From NCBI RefSeq assembly GCF_001889005.1, contig NZ_CP018153.1, forward strand, positions 390,001 to 454,000: a stretch of DNA of 64,000 nucleotides, in the 5' to 3' direction. Made by a program: the position numbers and the translations under genes. This document shows, in pieces, positions 10,459-20,441 of the stretch. How positions within the stretch are numbered: the first letter of the stretch is position 1; each line of letters starts with the position of its first letter. Below the pieces are notes generated by a model. That model saw nothing but the letters and a program-made list of their open reading frames with translations. It was not told the DNA's origin and did not search any database. This stretch comes from Christiangramia salexigens (lineage in GTDB: Bacteria; Bacteroidota; Bacteroidia; Flavobacteriales; Flavobacteriaceae).

Positions 10459-10476
10459 TTTTTAATGCTGTTAGCT

Positions 10477-11160
10477 TCAGAAGATATATCGGAACATAAA
10501 TATTAGAACCATAGAATTATTCATGCTATGCAAAAGGATTGGCCACAAAATAGACCTATTTTCAATCTTTAATTTTCCAAGAAAGAATCCCGCGATCATT
10601 CTAGGAAAGATCATGATAAAAAGAACCAGATCTAATTGCACATTTTCAACGTAATTGAAGATATGTACAAATCCAAAAATGGCAGAGGTAAGGAGCCAAA
10701 AGATCACATATTTTTTATGCAGCCATCTGGTTATACGCTGTAGTGTATATTCCGGAATAAGTTCCCCCAAAGCATAGTACAACAGGTATATACTTAAAAA
10801 TAATAAAGTATAGCGCAACATCCAATGACCTTCTTCCGGGATCAGCATTAATCCGACTAAATAAGCGAGGGCAGAAACGAATAACTTTAAATTAGCCTGT
10901 GATGGTTTGATTAGTGTCCTGAACAGGCTCTCTTCAATAACAGGGGCAGCAATCGAGGCCAGAAATATGAATTTATAAGGATGTTCTTTTAATGTTCTCA
11001 TAAGATCTGTTTGCTCATATTGCTTAAGATCCAAATCTGGATAGAGGGTTTGGAGCATACTGATCAAAAAAAAGAACAGGAAATAGCATAATAGCATAAG
11101 GCTAAAATTCCTGAAGAGGTTTTTCAGCTTTGTCTGAATACTATGTTCTGTCATATTCAA
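10477..11160 (-). CDS. CPBP-family intramembrane metalloprotease (CAAX protease-like)
   Basis: Predicted inner-membrane peptidase of the type II CAAX prenyl endopeptidase/bacteriocin-processing family. The 227 residues include six to seven hydrophobic segments and all three active-site motifs: EESLFR (76-81, EExxxR), FGFVHIFN (162-169, FxxxHxxxN type) and LHSMNNS near 211. It has no bacteriocin genes nearby, so a general membrane-protein processing or immunity-like role cannot be told apart. It follows the serine deaminase gene by 15 bp on the same strand. Confidence 0.87.
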   Translation of the reverse strand: MNMTEHSIQTKLKNLFRNFSLMLLCYFLFFFLISMLQTLYPDLDLKQYEQTDLMRTLKEHPYKFIFLASIAAPVIEESLFRTLIKPSQANLKLFVSALAYLVGLMLIPEEGHWMLRYTLLFLSIYLLYYALGELIPEYTLQRITRWLHKKYVIFWLLTSAIFGFVHIFNYVENVQLDLVLFIMIFPRMIAGFFLGKLKIENRSILWPILLHSMNNSMVLIFMFRYIF

Positions 11161-11175
11161 ATTAAAAGTGCAGGT

Positions 11176-12609
11176 CTAACAATCGCTTAGACTTACTTTC
11201 ACCGCCAATCCACCTTCTGAAGTTTCCTTATACTTTGAATTCATGTCTTTTGCAGTATCCCACATAGTTTCAATAACCTTGTCCAGCGGGACTTTAGCAC
11301 GGCTGGCATCACTTTCCAAAGCGATCTCTGCGGCGTTGATGGCTTTAATCGCTCCCATAGCGTTCCTTTCTATACAAGGCACCTGTACCAGCCCACCAAT
11401 AGGATCGCAGGTAAGTCCAAGATGATGTTCCATAGCAATTTCACTGGCCATTAAAACCTGTTCCGGAGTACCACCCATTAACTCGGTTAATCCTCCTGCG
11501 GCCATGGCAGATGAAACTCCTATTTCTGCCTGGCAACCACCCATTGCTGCAGAAATTGTGGCTCCTTTTTTAAATAAACTGCCAATTTCCCCTGCAACCA
11601 GCATGAAACGTTTTATATCTTCAAAGGTAGCATCATGGTTTTCTATAACCATATAATACATCAAAACGGCAGGTACAGTACCTGCGCTTCCATTAGTAGG
11701 AGCAGTGACCACACGACCAAGAGATGCGTTAACCTCATTCACGCTCAATGCAAAACAACTTACCCATTTTAGAATCTGTCGGAATTTAACTTCTGTTTGA
11801 CGTATGGCCGGTATCCAGTCTTCCACATTGGAATAAGCAGTATCGCCTATTAATCTCTGATGCATTTCAAATGCGCGGCGTTTAACATTAAGGCCGCCGG
11901 GAAGTGTTCCTTCGGTATGACAACCAATGAACATAGATTCCTGCATAACCTTCCAGATCTCCCTTAACCCGCTATCTATTTCTTCATCGCTTCTTAAGGA
12001 CCTTTCGTTTTCAAGTACGATCTCAGAAATCGGTTTGTTTTCAGATTTACAAAAAGCCAATAACTCAGTAGCCTTTTCTATAGGGAAGGGGAATTCCTTG
12101 AAATTTTTGATCTTTCGGCTGGCATTCTTTCTTTCTTTTTTCACAACAAATCCGCCTCCTATAGAGTAGAAGGAAGAAGAAGTCTTCCTACCATCCTTGA
12201 GACAGGCTCTAAAGGTCATGCCGTTTGGATGAAATTCAAGGAATTTGCGATTGAATTTTATATCTGTGCTGAATGTGAAGTCAATATCACGCTCCCCATT
12301 AAATTTTAACTTATTAGAGTTTCTTACTCTTTGAATTTCAGAATCTATAAGAGTGATATCCATGGTAACGGGATCATGTCCCAAAAGCCCTAAAAGTGTC
12401 GCGATATCTGTAGCATGTCCTTTTCCGGTTAAACTTAATGAACCATAGAGGTCTACATGGATCTTGTCTACTTCTTCAAATCTATTCTTTGCTTTCAACT
12501 CGGCAACCCATCTTTGAGCTGCCCGCCATGGACCAAGTGTATGAGAGCTTGATGGGCCTACACCCACTTTAAGCATGTCAAAAACGCTAATGCATTCAAT
12601 TTTTCGCAT
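11176..12609 (-). CDS. sdaA: L-serine ammonia-lyase, iron-sulfur dependent, single chain
   Basis: Deaminates L-serine to pyruvate using a 4Fe-4S cluster. The 477 residues hold the beta domain first (MLKVGVGPSSSHTLGPWRAA) and the alpha domain second (APTNGSAGTVPAVL, GCQAEIGVSSAMAAGG, TCDPIGGLVQVPCIERNAMGA), the latter two with probable cluster cysteines. It is therefore the fused form, as in Proteobacteria, not the split alpha/beta form of Bacillus. A -7 element TATTTTTG (12637-12630) lies about 20 bp upstream. Downstream by 15 bp is the CPBP protease gene. Confidence 0.94.
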   Translation of the reverse strand: MRKIECISVFDMLKVGVGPSSSHTLGPWRAAQRWVAELKAKNRFEEVDKIHVDLYGSLSLTGKGHATDIATLLGLLGHDPVTMDITLIDSEIQRVRNSNKLKFNGERDIDFTFSTDIKFNRKFLEFHPNGMTFRACLKDGRKTSSSFYSIGGGFVVKKERKNASRKIKNFKEFPFPIEKATELLAFCKSENKPISEIVLENERSLRSDEEIDSGLREIWKVMQESMFIGCHTEGTLPGGLNVKRRAFEMHQRLIGDTAYSNVEDWIPAIRQTEVKFRQILKWVSCFALSVNEVNASLGRVVTAPTNGSAGTVPAVLMYYMVIENHDATFEDIKRFMLVAGEIGSLFKKGATISAAMGGCQAEIGVSSAMAAGGLTELMGGTPEQVLMASEIAMEHHLGLTCDPIGGLVQVPCIERNAMGAIKAINAAEIALESDASRAKVPLDKVIETMWDTAKDMNSKYKETSEGGLAVKVSLSDC

Positions 12610-12629
12610 TCAGGATAAGATTTTAGCAA

Positions 12630-12637
12630 CAAAAATA
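12630..12637 (-). promoter_or_regulatory. -7 promoter element for the serine deaminase gene
   Basis: Minus-strand TATTTTTG matches TAnnTTTG exactly and ends 20 bp before the ATG. No convincing TTG at -33 was found. Confidence 0.45.
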
Positions 12638-12660
12638 ATGATTTGTTAATCCTGCCCATA

Positions 12661-12689
12661 TAATTTTGCTAAAATAATATTCAGCAAAA
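12661..12689 (+). promoter_or_regulatory. dnaK -7 element overlapping a 7-bp inverted repeat
   Basis: TAATTTTG (12661-12668) matches the flavobacterial -7 consensus. The inverted repeat TTTTGCT (12664-12670) / AGCAAAA (12683-12689) with a 12-bp spacer overlaps that element, as a repressor site would. A second short palindrome GTTGT-G-ACAAC lies at 12726-12736. The classic CIRCE element (TTAGCACTC-N9-GAGTGCTAA) is absent. A TTTG at 12642-12645 could be the -33 element, though the spacing is short. Confidence 0.4.
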
Positions 12690-12822
12690 CCAGGTCATTA
12701 CTACGGAGTGACAAATCTATAGGATGTTGTGACAACCTGTCATAAGTTTTGTGCTGGCATAATGATTGACTTCTAGTGATTGTAAAATTGAAAAACTAAC
12801 GTAAAAAACAAGTTATATAGTT

Positions 12823-14739
12823 ATGAGTAAAGTAATTGGAATTGACTTGGGTACTACCAACTCCTGCGTTGCTGTAATGGAAGGTAACGAACCAACGGTA
12901 ATACCTAATGCCGAAGGGAAAAGAACTACGCCTTCTGTGATCGCATTTGTAGAAGGTGGCGAAATAAAAGTTGGGGATCCAGCTAAACGTCAGGCGGTAA
13001 CTAACCCAACAAAGACAGTAGCTTCTATAAAAAGGTTCATGGGTAATAAATACTCTGAATCTGAGAGAGAAGCAGGGAGAGTACCTTATAAGGTTACAAA
13101 AGGTGACAACGATACTCCACGTGTAGATATTGATGGTCGTCTTTATACTCCACAGGAGCTTTCAGCAATGGTGCTTCAAAAAATGAAGAAAACCGCTGAG
13201 GATTATTTAGGACAAGATGTGACAGAAGCGGTTATTACCGTACCTGCATATTTTAATGACTCTCAGCGTCATGCTACAAAAGAAGCTGGTGAGATCGCAG
13301 GTCTTAAGGTAAGAAGAATTATTAACGAGCCTACTGCTGCGGCATTGGCTTATGGACTTGATAAAAAATCTCAGGATCAGAAGATCGCTGTGTATGACCT
13401 TGGTGGTGGTACTTTCGATATTTCTATTCTTGAATTAGGTGATGGTGTATTTGAAGTTCTTTCTACAAATGGTGATACTCACCTTGGTGGAGATGACTTT
13501 GATGAAGTATTGATAGATTATCTTGCAGATAATTTCCAAAAGGCCGAAGATATTGATCTAAGAAAAGACCCAATGGCGCTTCAACGTTTAAAAGAAGCTG
13601 CTGAAAAGGCAAAGATCGAGTTGTCTTCTTCTGCTCAAACAGAGATCAATCTTCCTTATGTAACGGCTACTTCAAGTGGACCTAAACACCTTGTTGAAAC
13701 TATTACACGTTCAAAATTTGAACAACTGGCTCATGATCTTGTAAAGAGATCTATGGATCCTGTACAAAAAGCACTTAGTGATGCAGGTCTTTCAAAAAGT
13801 GATATCGATGAGGTAATTCTTGTAGGTGGTTCTACCCGTATCCCTAAAATTCAGGAGGAAGTAGAAGCATTCTTTGGTAAGAAGCCTTCTAAAGGAGTGA
13901 ATCCAGATGAGGTTGTAGCAATTGGTGCAGCTATTCAGGGTGGTGTTTTAACCGGAGATGTTAAGGATGTATTGCTTCTTGATGTTACCCCACTTTCTTT
14001 AGGTATTGAAACTATGGGTGGTGTAAACACTAAGCTTATTGAAGCTAATACCACTATTCCTACTAAGAAATCACAGACGTTCTCTACTGCAGCAGATAAT
14101 CAGCCTTCTGTAGAGATCCATGTGTTACAGGGTGAGCGCCCAATGGCAGCAGACAACAAGACAATTGGTAGATTCCACTTAGATGGTATTCCACCAGCGC
14201 CAAGAGGAACACCTCAAATTGAAGTAACTTTTGATATTGATGCCAATGGTATCATTAAAGTAAGCGCTACAGATAAAGCAACCGGTAAGTCTCAGGATAT
14301 TCGTATCGAAGCTTCTTCAGGATTAACAGAAGAGGAAATCGAGAAAATGAAGAAAGAGGCTGAAGCCAATGCAGAATCTGATAAGCAAGCTAAGGAGAAA
14401 GTTGATAAGCTTAACGAAGCCGATGCGATGATTTTCCAAACTGAAAAGCAGCTAAAAGAATTTGGTGATAAACTTTCTGATGAGAAGAAAAAGCCAATCG
14501 AAGATGCTTTAGAGGAGCTTAAAAAGGCTTACGAAACTAAAGAAGTGGAAACTATTACTCCTGCTTTAGATAAGATCAATGAAGCTTGGAAAACTGCTTC
14601 AGAAGAAATGTATAAAGCTCAGGCAGAAGCTCAGGGCGGACAGGCCGGAGGCCCACAACAAGGTGCCACCGGAGCTCAGGGAGATGATGCCAAGAGTGGA
14701 GATGATGTAGAAGATGTAGATTTTGAAGAGGTGAAGTAA
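12823..14739 (+). CDS. dnaK: Molecular chaperone DnaK (Hsp70)
   Basis: ATP-driven chaperone for folding and stress protection in the cytoplasm. The 638 residues show the actin-like ATPase domain ([16 protein letters not shown] at the start, [31 protein letters not shown]), the interdomain linker [16 protein letters not shown], the substrate-binding domain and a flexible Gly/Gln-rich tail ending EDVDFEEVK. Length is standard. No grpE or dnaJ lies next to it; dnaK stands alone between divergent sdaA and convergent phoU, with a 213-bp upstream region carrying the promoter and inverted repeats. Confidence 0.98.
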   Translation: MSKVIGIDLGTTNSCVAVMEGNEPTVIPNAEGKRTTPSVIAFVEGGEIKVGDPAKRQAVTNPTKTVASIKRFMGNKYSESEREAGRVPYKVTKGDNDTPRVDIDGRLYTPQELSAMVLQKMKKTAEDYLGQDVTEAVITVPAYFNDSQRHATKEAGEIAGLKVRRIINEPTAAALAYGLDKKSQDQKIAVYDLGGGTFDISILELGDGVFEVLSTNGDTHLGGDDFDEVLIDYLADNFQKAEDIDLRKDPMALQRLKEAAEKAKIELSSSAQTEINLPYVTATSSGPKHLVETITRSKFEQLAHDLVKRSMDPVQKALSDAGLSKSDIDEVILVGGSTRIPKIQEEVEAFFGKKPSKGVNPDEVVAIGAAIQGGVLTGDVKDVLLLDVTPLSLGIETMGGVNTKLIEANTTIPTKKSQTFSTAADNQPSVEIHVLQGERPMAADNKTIGRFHLDGIPPAPRGTPQIEVTFDIDANGIIKVSATDKATGKSQDIRIEASSGLTEEEIEKMKKEAEANAESDKQAKEKVDKLNEADAMIFQTEKQLKEFGDKLSDEKKKPIEDALEELKKAYETKEVETITPALDKINEAWKTASEEMYKAQAEAQGGQAGGPQQGATGAQGDDAKSGDDVEDVDFEEVK

Positions 14740-14801
14740 GCATTTAATTGCTTAACCCGAATTACTTCGGGACTTGATCTTGGATCATCTAATCCAATAT
14801 A

Positions 14802-14836
14802 AAAAAGCGCAATCTTAAAGATTGCGCTTTTTGTTT
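14802..14836 (+). terminator. Rho-independent terminator of dnaK
   Basis: GCGCAATC (14807-14814) pairs with GATTGCGC (14820-14827) around a TTAAA loop, extended by an A-run before and a T-run after the stem, so it could work in both directions. Confidence 0.88.
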
Positions 14837-14860
14837 ATAAGAAGATTGATAATGGAGTAT

Positions 14861-14893
14861 AAAAAAAGCCCGGTCTTTTAGGATCGGGCTTTT
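14861..14893 (-). terminator. Rho-independent terminator of the pst-phoU operon
   Basis: AAAAGCCCG (14864-14872) pairs with CGGGCTTTT (14885-14893). On the minus strand the stem runs into T7, 23 bp past the phoU stop. Confidence 0.85.
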
Positions 14894-14915
14894 AAATGCT
14901 AAATAGTTTTAGTCT

Positions 14916-15599
14916 CTATTTATTGGATTTTCTAGGTCCTTTTTTCTTACTATGCTTCAATACTTCAGCTTCCATGTAGAAAATGATCTCTTCTGCGATG
15001 TTGGTAATAAGGTCACCAACACGTTCTATTTTCTTGATAACTGAGAATAAAAGCAGGTATTGATCAATCTGAGAAGAATCTTTTTTAACCTCCTCAGCGA
15101 TTACATTAAAAGAATTCAAGTTGATCTTGTTTAATAGCTTATCCTTTTTAAACACTTTTCTTGCCTTGGTTGCATCTTCATCATTAAATGCTATCTGAAT
15201 ATCATCCAGCATAGAAAGTGCAGAATCGTACATCTCTTCAAATCTTAACTTTTCAAGCAACTTGGTATCTACCGGAGTATCTACTTCAACAATATATTTG
15301 GAAATACCATACGCATGATCTCCAACTCTTTCCAGGTCAAAATTGATCTTTCTTAATGCTAGTACGAATCTAAGATCTACTGCTACCGGATTATGCAAAG
15401 CGATAAAACGTTCACAGTCTCTGTCTATTCTAAGATCCAGGCTGTTTACCCTGTTCTCAGCATGAAGTACTTCTTCAGCAAGATCGTTATCGTGATTTAT
15501 AAAAGCTTCTCTGGATTTTTTCAGCTGTTTACGGCAGAGATCAAACATCTCCATCCCGTGCTGTTTAAGCAAATCCCTGTGTTCATCTAAATTTATCAT
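14916..15599 (-). CDS. phoU: Phosphate transport system regulator PhoU
   Basis: Links the Pst transporter to the phosphate-sensing histidine kinase and keeps the Pho regulon off when phosphate is plentiful. The 227 residues form two PhoU three-helix repeats with the metal-binding type segments LRIDRDCERFIALHNPVAVDLRFVLALRKINFDLERVGDHA and, in the second half, KKIERVGDLITNIAEEIIFYMEAE. It is the last gene of the phosphate operon, 10 bp after pstB. No phoB/phoR pair is in the window. Confidence 0.94.
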   Translation of the reverse strand: MINLDEHRDLLKQHGMEMFDLCRKQLKKSREAFINHDNDLAEEVLHAENRVNSLDLRIDRDCERFIALHNPVAVDLRFVLALRKINFDLERVGDHAYGISKYIVEVDTPVDTKLLEKLRFEEMYDSALSMLDDIQIAFNDEDATKARKVFKKDKLLNKINLNSFNVIAEEVKKDSSQIDQYLLLFSVIKKIERVGDLITNIAEEIIFYMEAEVLKHSKKKGPRKSNK

Positions 15600-15609
15600 A
15601 ATTTAAATT

Positions 15610-16416
15610 TTATCCGAAACGACCGGTTATGTAATTCTCGGTTTGTTCTTTTTCCGGGTGGGTAAATAATTTATTGGTTTTGTCGAATTCGATAAGATTA
15701 CCCATATAGAAGAAAGCCGTACTATCACTAATTCTACTAGCTTGCTGCATATTATGGGTTACGATCACGATCGTATACTTGTCTTTTAATTGATAGATGA
15801 GGTCTTCAATTTTTGCCGTAGAAATAGGATCTAGAGCAGAAGTTGGCTCATCCATTAATATAATAGATGGCTCCACGGCAAGTGTTCTTGCAATACAAAG
15901 CCTTTGTTGTTGTCCTCCCGATAGAGCTAAAGCCGATTTGTTCAGATCATTTTCAACCTCATTCCAAAGTCCCACTTGTTTCAGAGATTCTTCAACCCGG
16001 TCTCTCAAAAAGGACTTGTCTTTAATTCCCTGAATTTTAAGGCCATAAGCTACATTCTCATAAATAGATTTTGGAAATGGATTGGGTTTTTGAAACACCA
16101 TTCCTACCTGCTTTCTAAGTAGCTCAACATTGATATTCTTGTCGTATATATTCTCGTTATCAATATTTATCTCGCCTTCCATTGAAAAATCGTCCACATA
16201 ATCATTCATTCTATTGAATAATCTAAGGAAAGTTGATTTTCCACAACCTGAAGGGCCAATAAAAGCCGTAACCTTGTTTGCTTTGATGTCCATGCTAACA
16301 CCTTTAATAGCCATGAAATCACCATACCAAACCTTTACATCTTTCGCCTGTAACTTATATTTTCTTTGAAGGCTGCTATCTATAACGCTTTCCTTCTTTT
16401 TTTTCTTTTTAATCAT
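15610..16416 (-). CDS. pstB: Phosphate ABC transporter ATP-binding protein
   Basis: ATPase that powers phosphate import through PstAC. The 268 residues have Walker [10 protein letters not shown] (54-62), the Q-loop in [15 protein letters not shown] signature LSGGQQQR (165-172) and Walker [12 protein letters not shown] (186-196). The long first motif region with [14 protein letters not shown] is typical of PstB. A Lys-rich start (MIKKKKKKE) precedes the domain. It lies 15 bp after pstA and 10 bp before phoU. Confidence 0.96.
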   Translation of the reverse strand: MIKKKKKKESVIDSSLQRKYKLQAKDVKVWYGDFMAIKGVSMDIKANKVTAFIGPSGCGKSTFLRLFNRMNDYVDDFSMEGEINIDNENIYDKNINVELLRKQVGMVFQKPNPFPKSIYENVAYGLKIQGIKDKSFLRDRVEESLKQVGLWNEVENDLNKSALALSGGQQQRLCIARTLAVEPSIILMDEPTSALDPISTAKIEDLIYQLKDKYTIVIVTHNMQQASRISDSTAFFYMGNLIEFDKTNKLFTHPEKEQTENYITGRFG

Positions 16417-16431
16417 GGTATAACACTTGTG

Positions 16432-17286
16432 TTATTTAAATTTTTTCTGCCATTTATTTCTGAAGTAAACAGCTATACCGTTCATTACAAATGTAATTAA
16501 CAATAGAATAATAATTGCAGCAGCTGCATTTTCTACAAATCCGTGTTGTGGTCTTGTGATCCAGTTAAAGATTTGGATTGGCAGGACGGAAAACTGATCC
16601 ATAGGGGTTTCAGGAGCAAAAGGCACATAGGCCAGGGCACCAATAACTATTAATGGAGCGGTCTCTCCAACTGCCCTGGATAGGGCTAAGATCACACCAG
16701 TAAGTATACCTCCAAATGAAGCAGGAAGTAATTGGTGATAAACAGTTTGCCATTTTGAGGCTCCCATTGCAAATGAAGCATCTCTTACAGATCTTGGAAC
16801 TGCTTTTAATGCCTCTCTTGTTGAAACAATCACAATAGGAAGTATTAAAAGGGCCAGTGTGAAACTACCCGCAAGAATACTTGCTCCCATTTCCATGATC
16901 CTAACAAAAACCTCAAGACCAAGCAGTCCATATATTACAGATGGAACCCCAGCCAGGTTTGAAATATTTACCTCAAGAATTGTGGATAGTTTATTCTTTT
17001 TTGAATATTCTTCCAGATAAATCGCTGCTGCGATCCCTACCGGTAATGCAATGATTGTTGTAAGTAAAAGTACCCAAATACTTCCCATAAGGGCTGTATA
17101 TATACCAGATCTTTCGGCTTTTCTTGAGGGTAGATTAGTAATAAACTCCCAGTCTATTCGCATCACTCCATCAATGAGGATATTACCAATAAAAATAGCC
17201 AGTAATACAAGTCCAAGAAGAGTGCAGAAGATCCCCCAATATTTGAAGGCCTGATCTTTAAGTCTGTTTTTTCTAATATTATTCAT
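16432..17286 (-). CDS. pstA: Phosphate ABC transporter permease PstA
   Basis: One of the two inner-membrane channel subunits of the phosphate importer. The 284 residues contain six hydrophobic segments and the binding-protein-dependent transport loop RSVRDASFAMGASKWQTVYHQLLPASFGGILTGVILALSRAVGETAPL, which contacts PstB. Its start overlaps the pstC stop by 8 bp, so translation of the two permeases is probably coupled. Confidence 0.94.
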   Translation of the reverse strand: MNNIRKNRLKDQAFKYWGIFCTLLGLVLLAIFIGNILIDGVMRIDWEFITNLPSRKAERSGIYTALMGSIWVLLLTTIIALPVGIAAAIYLEEYSKKNKLSTILEVNISNLAGVPSVIYGLLGLEVFVRIMEMGASILAGSFTLALLILPIVIVSTREALKAVPRSVRDASFAMGASKWQTVYHQLLPASFGGILTGVILALSRAVGETAPLIVIGALAYVPFAPETPMDQFSVLPIQIFNWITRPQHGFVENAAAAIIILLLITFVMNGIAVYFRNKWQKKFK

Positions 17287-18157
17287 ATTTCTCCTGGAAT
17301 TTTTTTCTGATTCGATAACTTAAAGTATTCAGCAAAAAAGTAAATATGAAAAGAGTGATACCCGCTGCAAATATGGTCTTGTACTCTAGTGAGTCATGCT
17401 GAACATCACCTAAACTCACCTGAACGATATAAGCGGTTATGGTTTCTACAGGAACAGTTGGATCAAAAGTGAACCTTGGTTGCTGTCCTGCTGCTACTGC
17501 CACGATCATAGTTTCACCAATTGCTCTCGATATTGCTAGGATTATTGAAACTATGATCCCAGAAGATGCTGCAGGCACCATTACTCTGAATGAATTTTGA
17601 AGTTTTGTTGATCCCATACCATAAGCCGCTTCCCGTAAGGCATTTGGAACTGCGTGTAATGCATCTTCACTTAATGATGAGATGTAAGGGATGATCATGA
17701 TCCCCATCACAAGTCCCGCAGAAAGCGAGTTAAAACTTGAAATTTCAGGAAATATGGATTGTAAAAACGGGGTAACCACCATTAATGCAAAAAAACCATA
17801 AACCACTGTTGGAACAGCAGCTAATAGTTCCAATAAAGGCTTGATGGTCTTCCGAAAACTTTTTGGAGCATATTCACTTAAGTAAATACTAATAGACAAA
17901 CCTACAGGTACTGCAAAAGCAATCGCAATAAAAGAGGTAAGCAGGGTACCCGATAATAAAGCTAGAATACCAAAATGTTTGTCTGTAAAAAGCGGGGTCC
18001 ATTGGGTATCGGTTAAGAAATCTACAATGGAAACCTCGCTAAAGAAGTTTACTGCTTCAACAGACAAAACTAAAATGATACCTATAGTAACGGCAATAGT
18101 AATTAGAGAACTTGTAAGCAGAAGTCTCTCAATTACTAATTCTTTTAGTTTTCGCAT
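17279..18157 (-). CDS. pstC: Phosphate ABC transporter permease PstC
   Basis: Partner of PstA in the inner membrane. The 292 residues show six hydrophobic segments, ELLAAVPTVVYGFFAL, and the EAA-type loop NALREAAYGMGSTKLQNSFRVMVPAASSGIIVSIILAISRAIGETMIVA. It starts 91 bp after pstS; the gap holds a strong hairpin that may reduce expression of pstC and later genes relative to pstS. Confidence 0.94.
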   Translation of the reverse strand: MRKLKELVIERLLLTSSLITIAVTIGIILVLSVEAVNFFSEVSIVDFLTDTQWTPLFTDKHFGILALLSGTLLTSFIAIAFAVPVGLSISIYLSEYAPKSFRKTIKPLLELLAAVPTVVYGFFALMVVTPFLQSIFPEISSFNSLSAGLVMGIMIIPYISSLSEDALHAVPNALREAAYGMGSTKLQNSFRVMVPAASSGIIVSIILAISRAIGETMIVAVAAGQQPRFTFDPTVPVETITAYIVQVSLGDVQHDSLEYKTIFAAGITLFIFTFLLNTLSYRIRKKFQEKYE

Positions 18158-18170
18158 TTATTCTTAATAT

Positions 18171-18209
18171 TAAAAATAACACCAAGCTCCGTGTGGAGCC
18201 TGATGTTAT
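18171..18209 (-). terminator. Strong hairpin between pstS and pstC, terminator- or attenuator-like
   Basis: On the minus strand ATAACATCAGGCTCC (18209-18195) pairs over all 15 positions with GGAGCTTGGTGTTAT (18190-18176), two of them G-U, around an ACAC tetraloop, and is followed by TTTTTA. The G-U pairs exist only in the minus-strand RNA, which fits selection on the operon transcript. Confidence 0.8.
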
Positions 18210-18248
18210 GATCTTATAATTAAAGCTTAGAAATACTAGTGATAAAGC

Positions 18249-19205
18249 TTATTTTTTATTGTTAGTCTGGTCTTTATGCTTCTCAACAAAACTTTTAAAT
18301 TTAGATTTCTGCTCAGCATATTCAGCATCGGTTAAAGGAAAGTATCCAACATCCTTTGCCAATGAACCGGCTTCATCCAAATAGAAGTTTATAAATTCTA
18401 CCACGTTAGGGCTTTGAATCGCTTTACTGCTAACGTAGATAAATAATGGTCTTGAAAGTGGAGAATAAGTTCCATTGTTTACAGTTTCTGCTGAAGGAGA
18501 AATAGGTCCGTTTCCACCATCTACAGCTGCAAGTGCCAATTTATCTGAGTTAGCTTCGTAATAAGCCAGTCCAAAAAATCCTAGTCCGTATTTATCTCCT
18601 GCAACACCTTGTACAAGAACATTATCATCTTCACTGGCTGTGAAATCCCCACGGCTGGCTCCGCCTTCACCTACTATAGCTTCAGTGAAATAATCGAAGG
18701 TACCGGAAGCAACACCAGGTCCGAATAAATGAATTTCCTCATTTGGCCATTCCGGGTTGATCTGATTCCATTTCATTACTTTTCCCTGTGCAGCCGGTTC
18801 CCAGATCTTCTTTAGTTCCTCTACGGTAAAAGATTTAGCCCAGTCATTTTCAGGATTGATCACAACAGCAAGACCGTCATAAGCAACCTCTAATTCAACA
18901 TAATCAATATTGTTCTCTTTTGCAACAGCCGCTTCTTTTGCCTTTATCTCTCTGGAAGCATCAGAAATATCTGTTTCACCACGGGTGAATTTCTGGAATC
19001 CACCACCGGTTCCTGAAACCCCAATTGTAACATTTACTCTTGGTTTTTCAGCTCTGAATTCTTCTGCTACAGCTTCAGTGATTGGGTATACTGTACTTGA
19101 TCCATCTACTGTGATAGTGCCATTATCATCACTATTTTGGCCTTTATTGTTTCCGCAAGCGATCATTAAGAAAGCAATTGCGGTTATAAATAATACTTTT
19201 TTCAT
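18249..19205 (-). CDS. pstS: Phosphate-binding lipoprotein PstS
   Basis: Periplasmic capture protein of the phosphate importer. The 318 residues start with a lipoprotein signal ([17 protein letters not shown], lipidated Cys 17). The binding fold opens with [19 protein letters not shown] and continues with [25 protein letters not shown] and [12 protein letters not shown] residues ([16 protein letters not shown]) that line the phosphate pocket. The residues after Cys (GNNKG) are not acidic, so it should stay facing the periplasm, unlike surface lipoproteins. It starts 12 bp after the porin gene. Confidence 0.95.
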   Translation of the reverse strand: MKKVLFITAIAFLMIACGNNKGQNSDDNGTITVDGSSTVYPITEAVAEEFRAEKPRVNVTIGVSGTGGGFQKFTRGETDISDASREIKAKEAAVAKENNIDYVELEVAYDGLAVVINPENDWAKSFTVEELKKIWEPAAQGKVMKWNQINPEWPNEEIHLFGPGVASGTFDYFTEAIVGEGGASRGDFTASEDDNVLVQGVAGDKYGLGFFGLAYYEANSDKLALAAVDGGNGPISPSAETVNNGTYSPLSRPLFIYVSSKAIQSPNVVEFINFYLDEAGSLAKDVGYFPLTDAEYAEQKSKFKSFVEKHKDQTNNKK

Positions 19206-19217
19206 GTTGGTTTATTT

Positions 19218-20420
19218 TTAAAAGTGAATATCAACTTGTAACCTGTAAGTTACGCCATTATCAAGATTATTTTCAAAGTCATTCAGGCTTATATCGCTCT
19301 GAACTTTTAGTTTATGCTTTAAAATATATTTGGAAACTCCTAGTGTATATTGATTGTGCACACCTTCTCCAGTAATTCCTTCATCTAAAGCAATTGTAGT
19401 ATATCGTCCTACGACCTCGAAATTACTTGGAAATAAATATGCTGCCTGACCTACAAAACCATTTCCTACCTGAACCACATCACCTGTTGGAACTCCCTGA
19501 GCATCTACAGCGATTGGATTTTCTGCAGTTCTGTTTGCATATTCGGTCATTAAAGTAAGGCCCTTATACTTCATCATTGCATCTAAAAAGAAGGTTTCGA
19601 TATCGGTTTCATAAAATCCGTTATCCAGCATCATGTAATCACCAGATACAGATTCTGTTTTAACAGCATCATCATTATAACTATATGCAGCACCTATAGC
19701 TAATTTTGGAGATGGTTCTCTTGCGAAGTCAGCCCCCGAATAAGCGTCAAAGTCTCCGAAAGGATAAATTTCAGCTCTTCCTGTAAAATGATAACCACCA
19801 ATATTCCCTCGAGTTACGTTTCTTCCTTCACCCTGTGTGAAGGCTACAGATTCCTTCAAAAGGAAATCATTACCAAAATCTATGGAATGATGTAATTGAA
19901 TTCCCATTTCACGATCTACGTTGAAAACACTATTAACAAGAGATCGGTCTACTGTTTGCATATTTCCTGAAGAAATGATTCTCTCTCGGTTACCCGGTAG
20001 TTTCGTTTGACCAACCCAAAGATCGAAATTTTCATAAAAATTCCACTTAATTACCGCATCCAGTATATATCGCGGTGCATCATGCGTAAATTCTGAAGCT
20101 CCGGAAATATCACGGTTAGATAGTCCAAGCTCCATTTTGTATCTCAAATTTGGAGAAAATGCAAAACCTTTAAATTTCAATCTTGCTCTTCTAATTAAGA
20201 AATTAGATTCACCATTGCTCAAATTGCTGTTTCCTGGGAAGTCCCAATCACTTGTAAATAAAGACTGAAATCTTGCTGCGAAATTCACGCTGTAAGAGCT
20301 ATCCTTAGCTACAACATCAACAAGTCCTTTTCCAAATGTGTTGTTCGTAATGTCCTGTGCGTTTACACTAAAAATCGATACCAGTAGAAAGACTGATAAA
20401 AAATTCCATTTTAACTTCAT
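19218..20420 (-). CDS. Phosphate-selective porin O/P-family outer membrane protein
   Basis: Probable outer-membrane channel for phosphate, first gene of the operon. The 400 residues have a signal peptide (cut after SVNAQ) and then alternating amphipathic strands: [56 protein letters not shown] and the final RLQVDIHF with an aromatic C-terminus, all typical of OprO/OprP-like 16-strand porins. Being directly followed by pstS (12 bp) supports phosphate as substrate. Upstream is a direct repeat built like a Pho box. Confidence 0.88.
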   Translation of the reverse strand: MKLKWNFLSVFLLVSIFSVNAQDITNNTFGKGLVDVVAKDSSYSVNFAARFQSLFTSDWDFPGNSNLSNGESNFLIRRARLKFKGFAFSPNLRYKMELGLSNRDISGASEFTHDAPRYILDAVIKWNFYENFDLWVGQTKLPGNRERIISSGNMQTVDRSLVNSVFNVDREMGIQLHHSIDFGNDFLLKESVAFTQGEGRNVTRGNIGGYHFTGRAEIYPFGDFDAYSGADFAREPSPKLAIGAAYSYNDDAVKTESVSGDYMMLDNGFYETDIETFFLDAMMKYKGLTLMTEYANRTAENPIAVDAQGVPTGDVVQVGNGFVGQAAYLFPSNFEVVGRYTTIALDEGITGEGVHNQYTLGVSKYILKHKLKVQSDISLNDFENNLDNGVTYRLQVDIHF

Positions 20421-20441
20421 TATCCTTTTGTTTTTTTTGTC

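Noticed and set aside
12610-12822. HrcA/CIRCE control of dnaK
   Set aside because: The TTAGCACTC-N9-GAGTGCTAA element is absent; only unrelated palindromes are seen.
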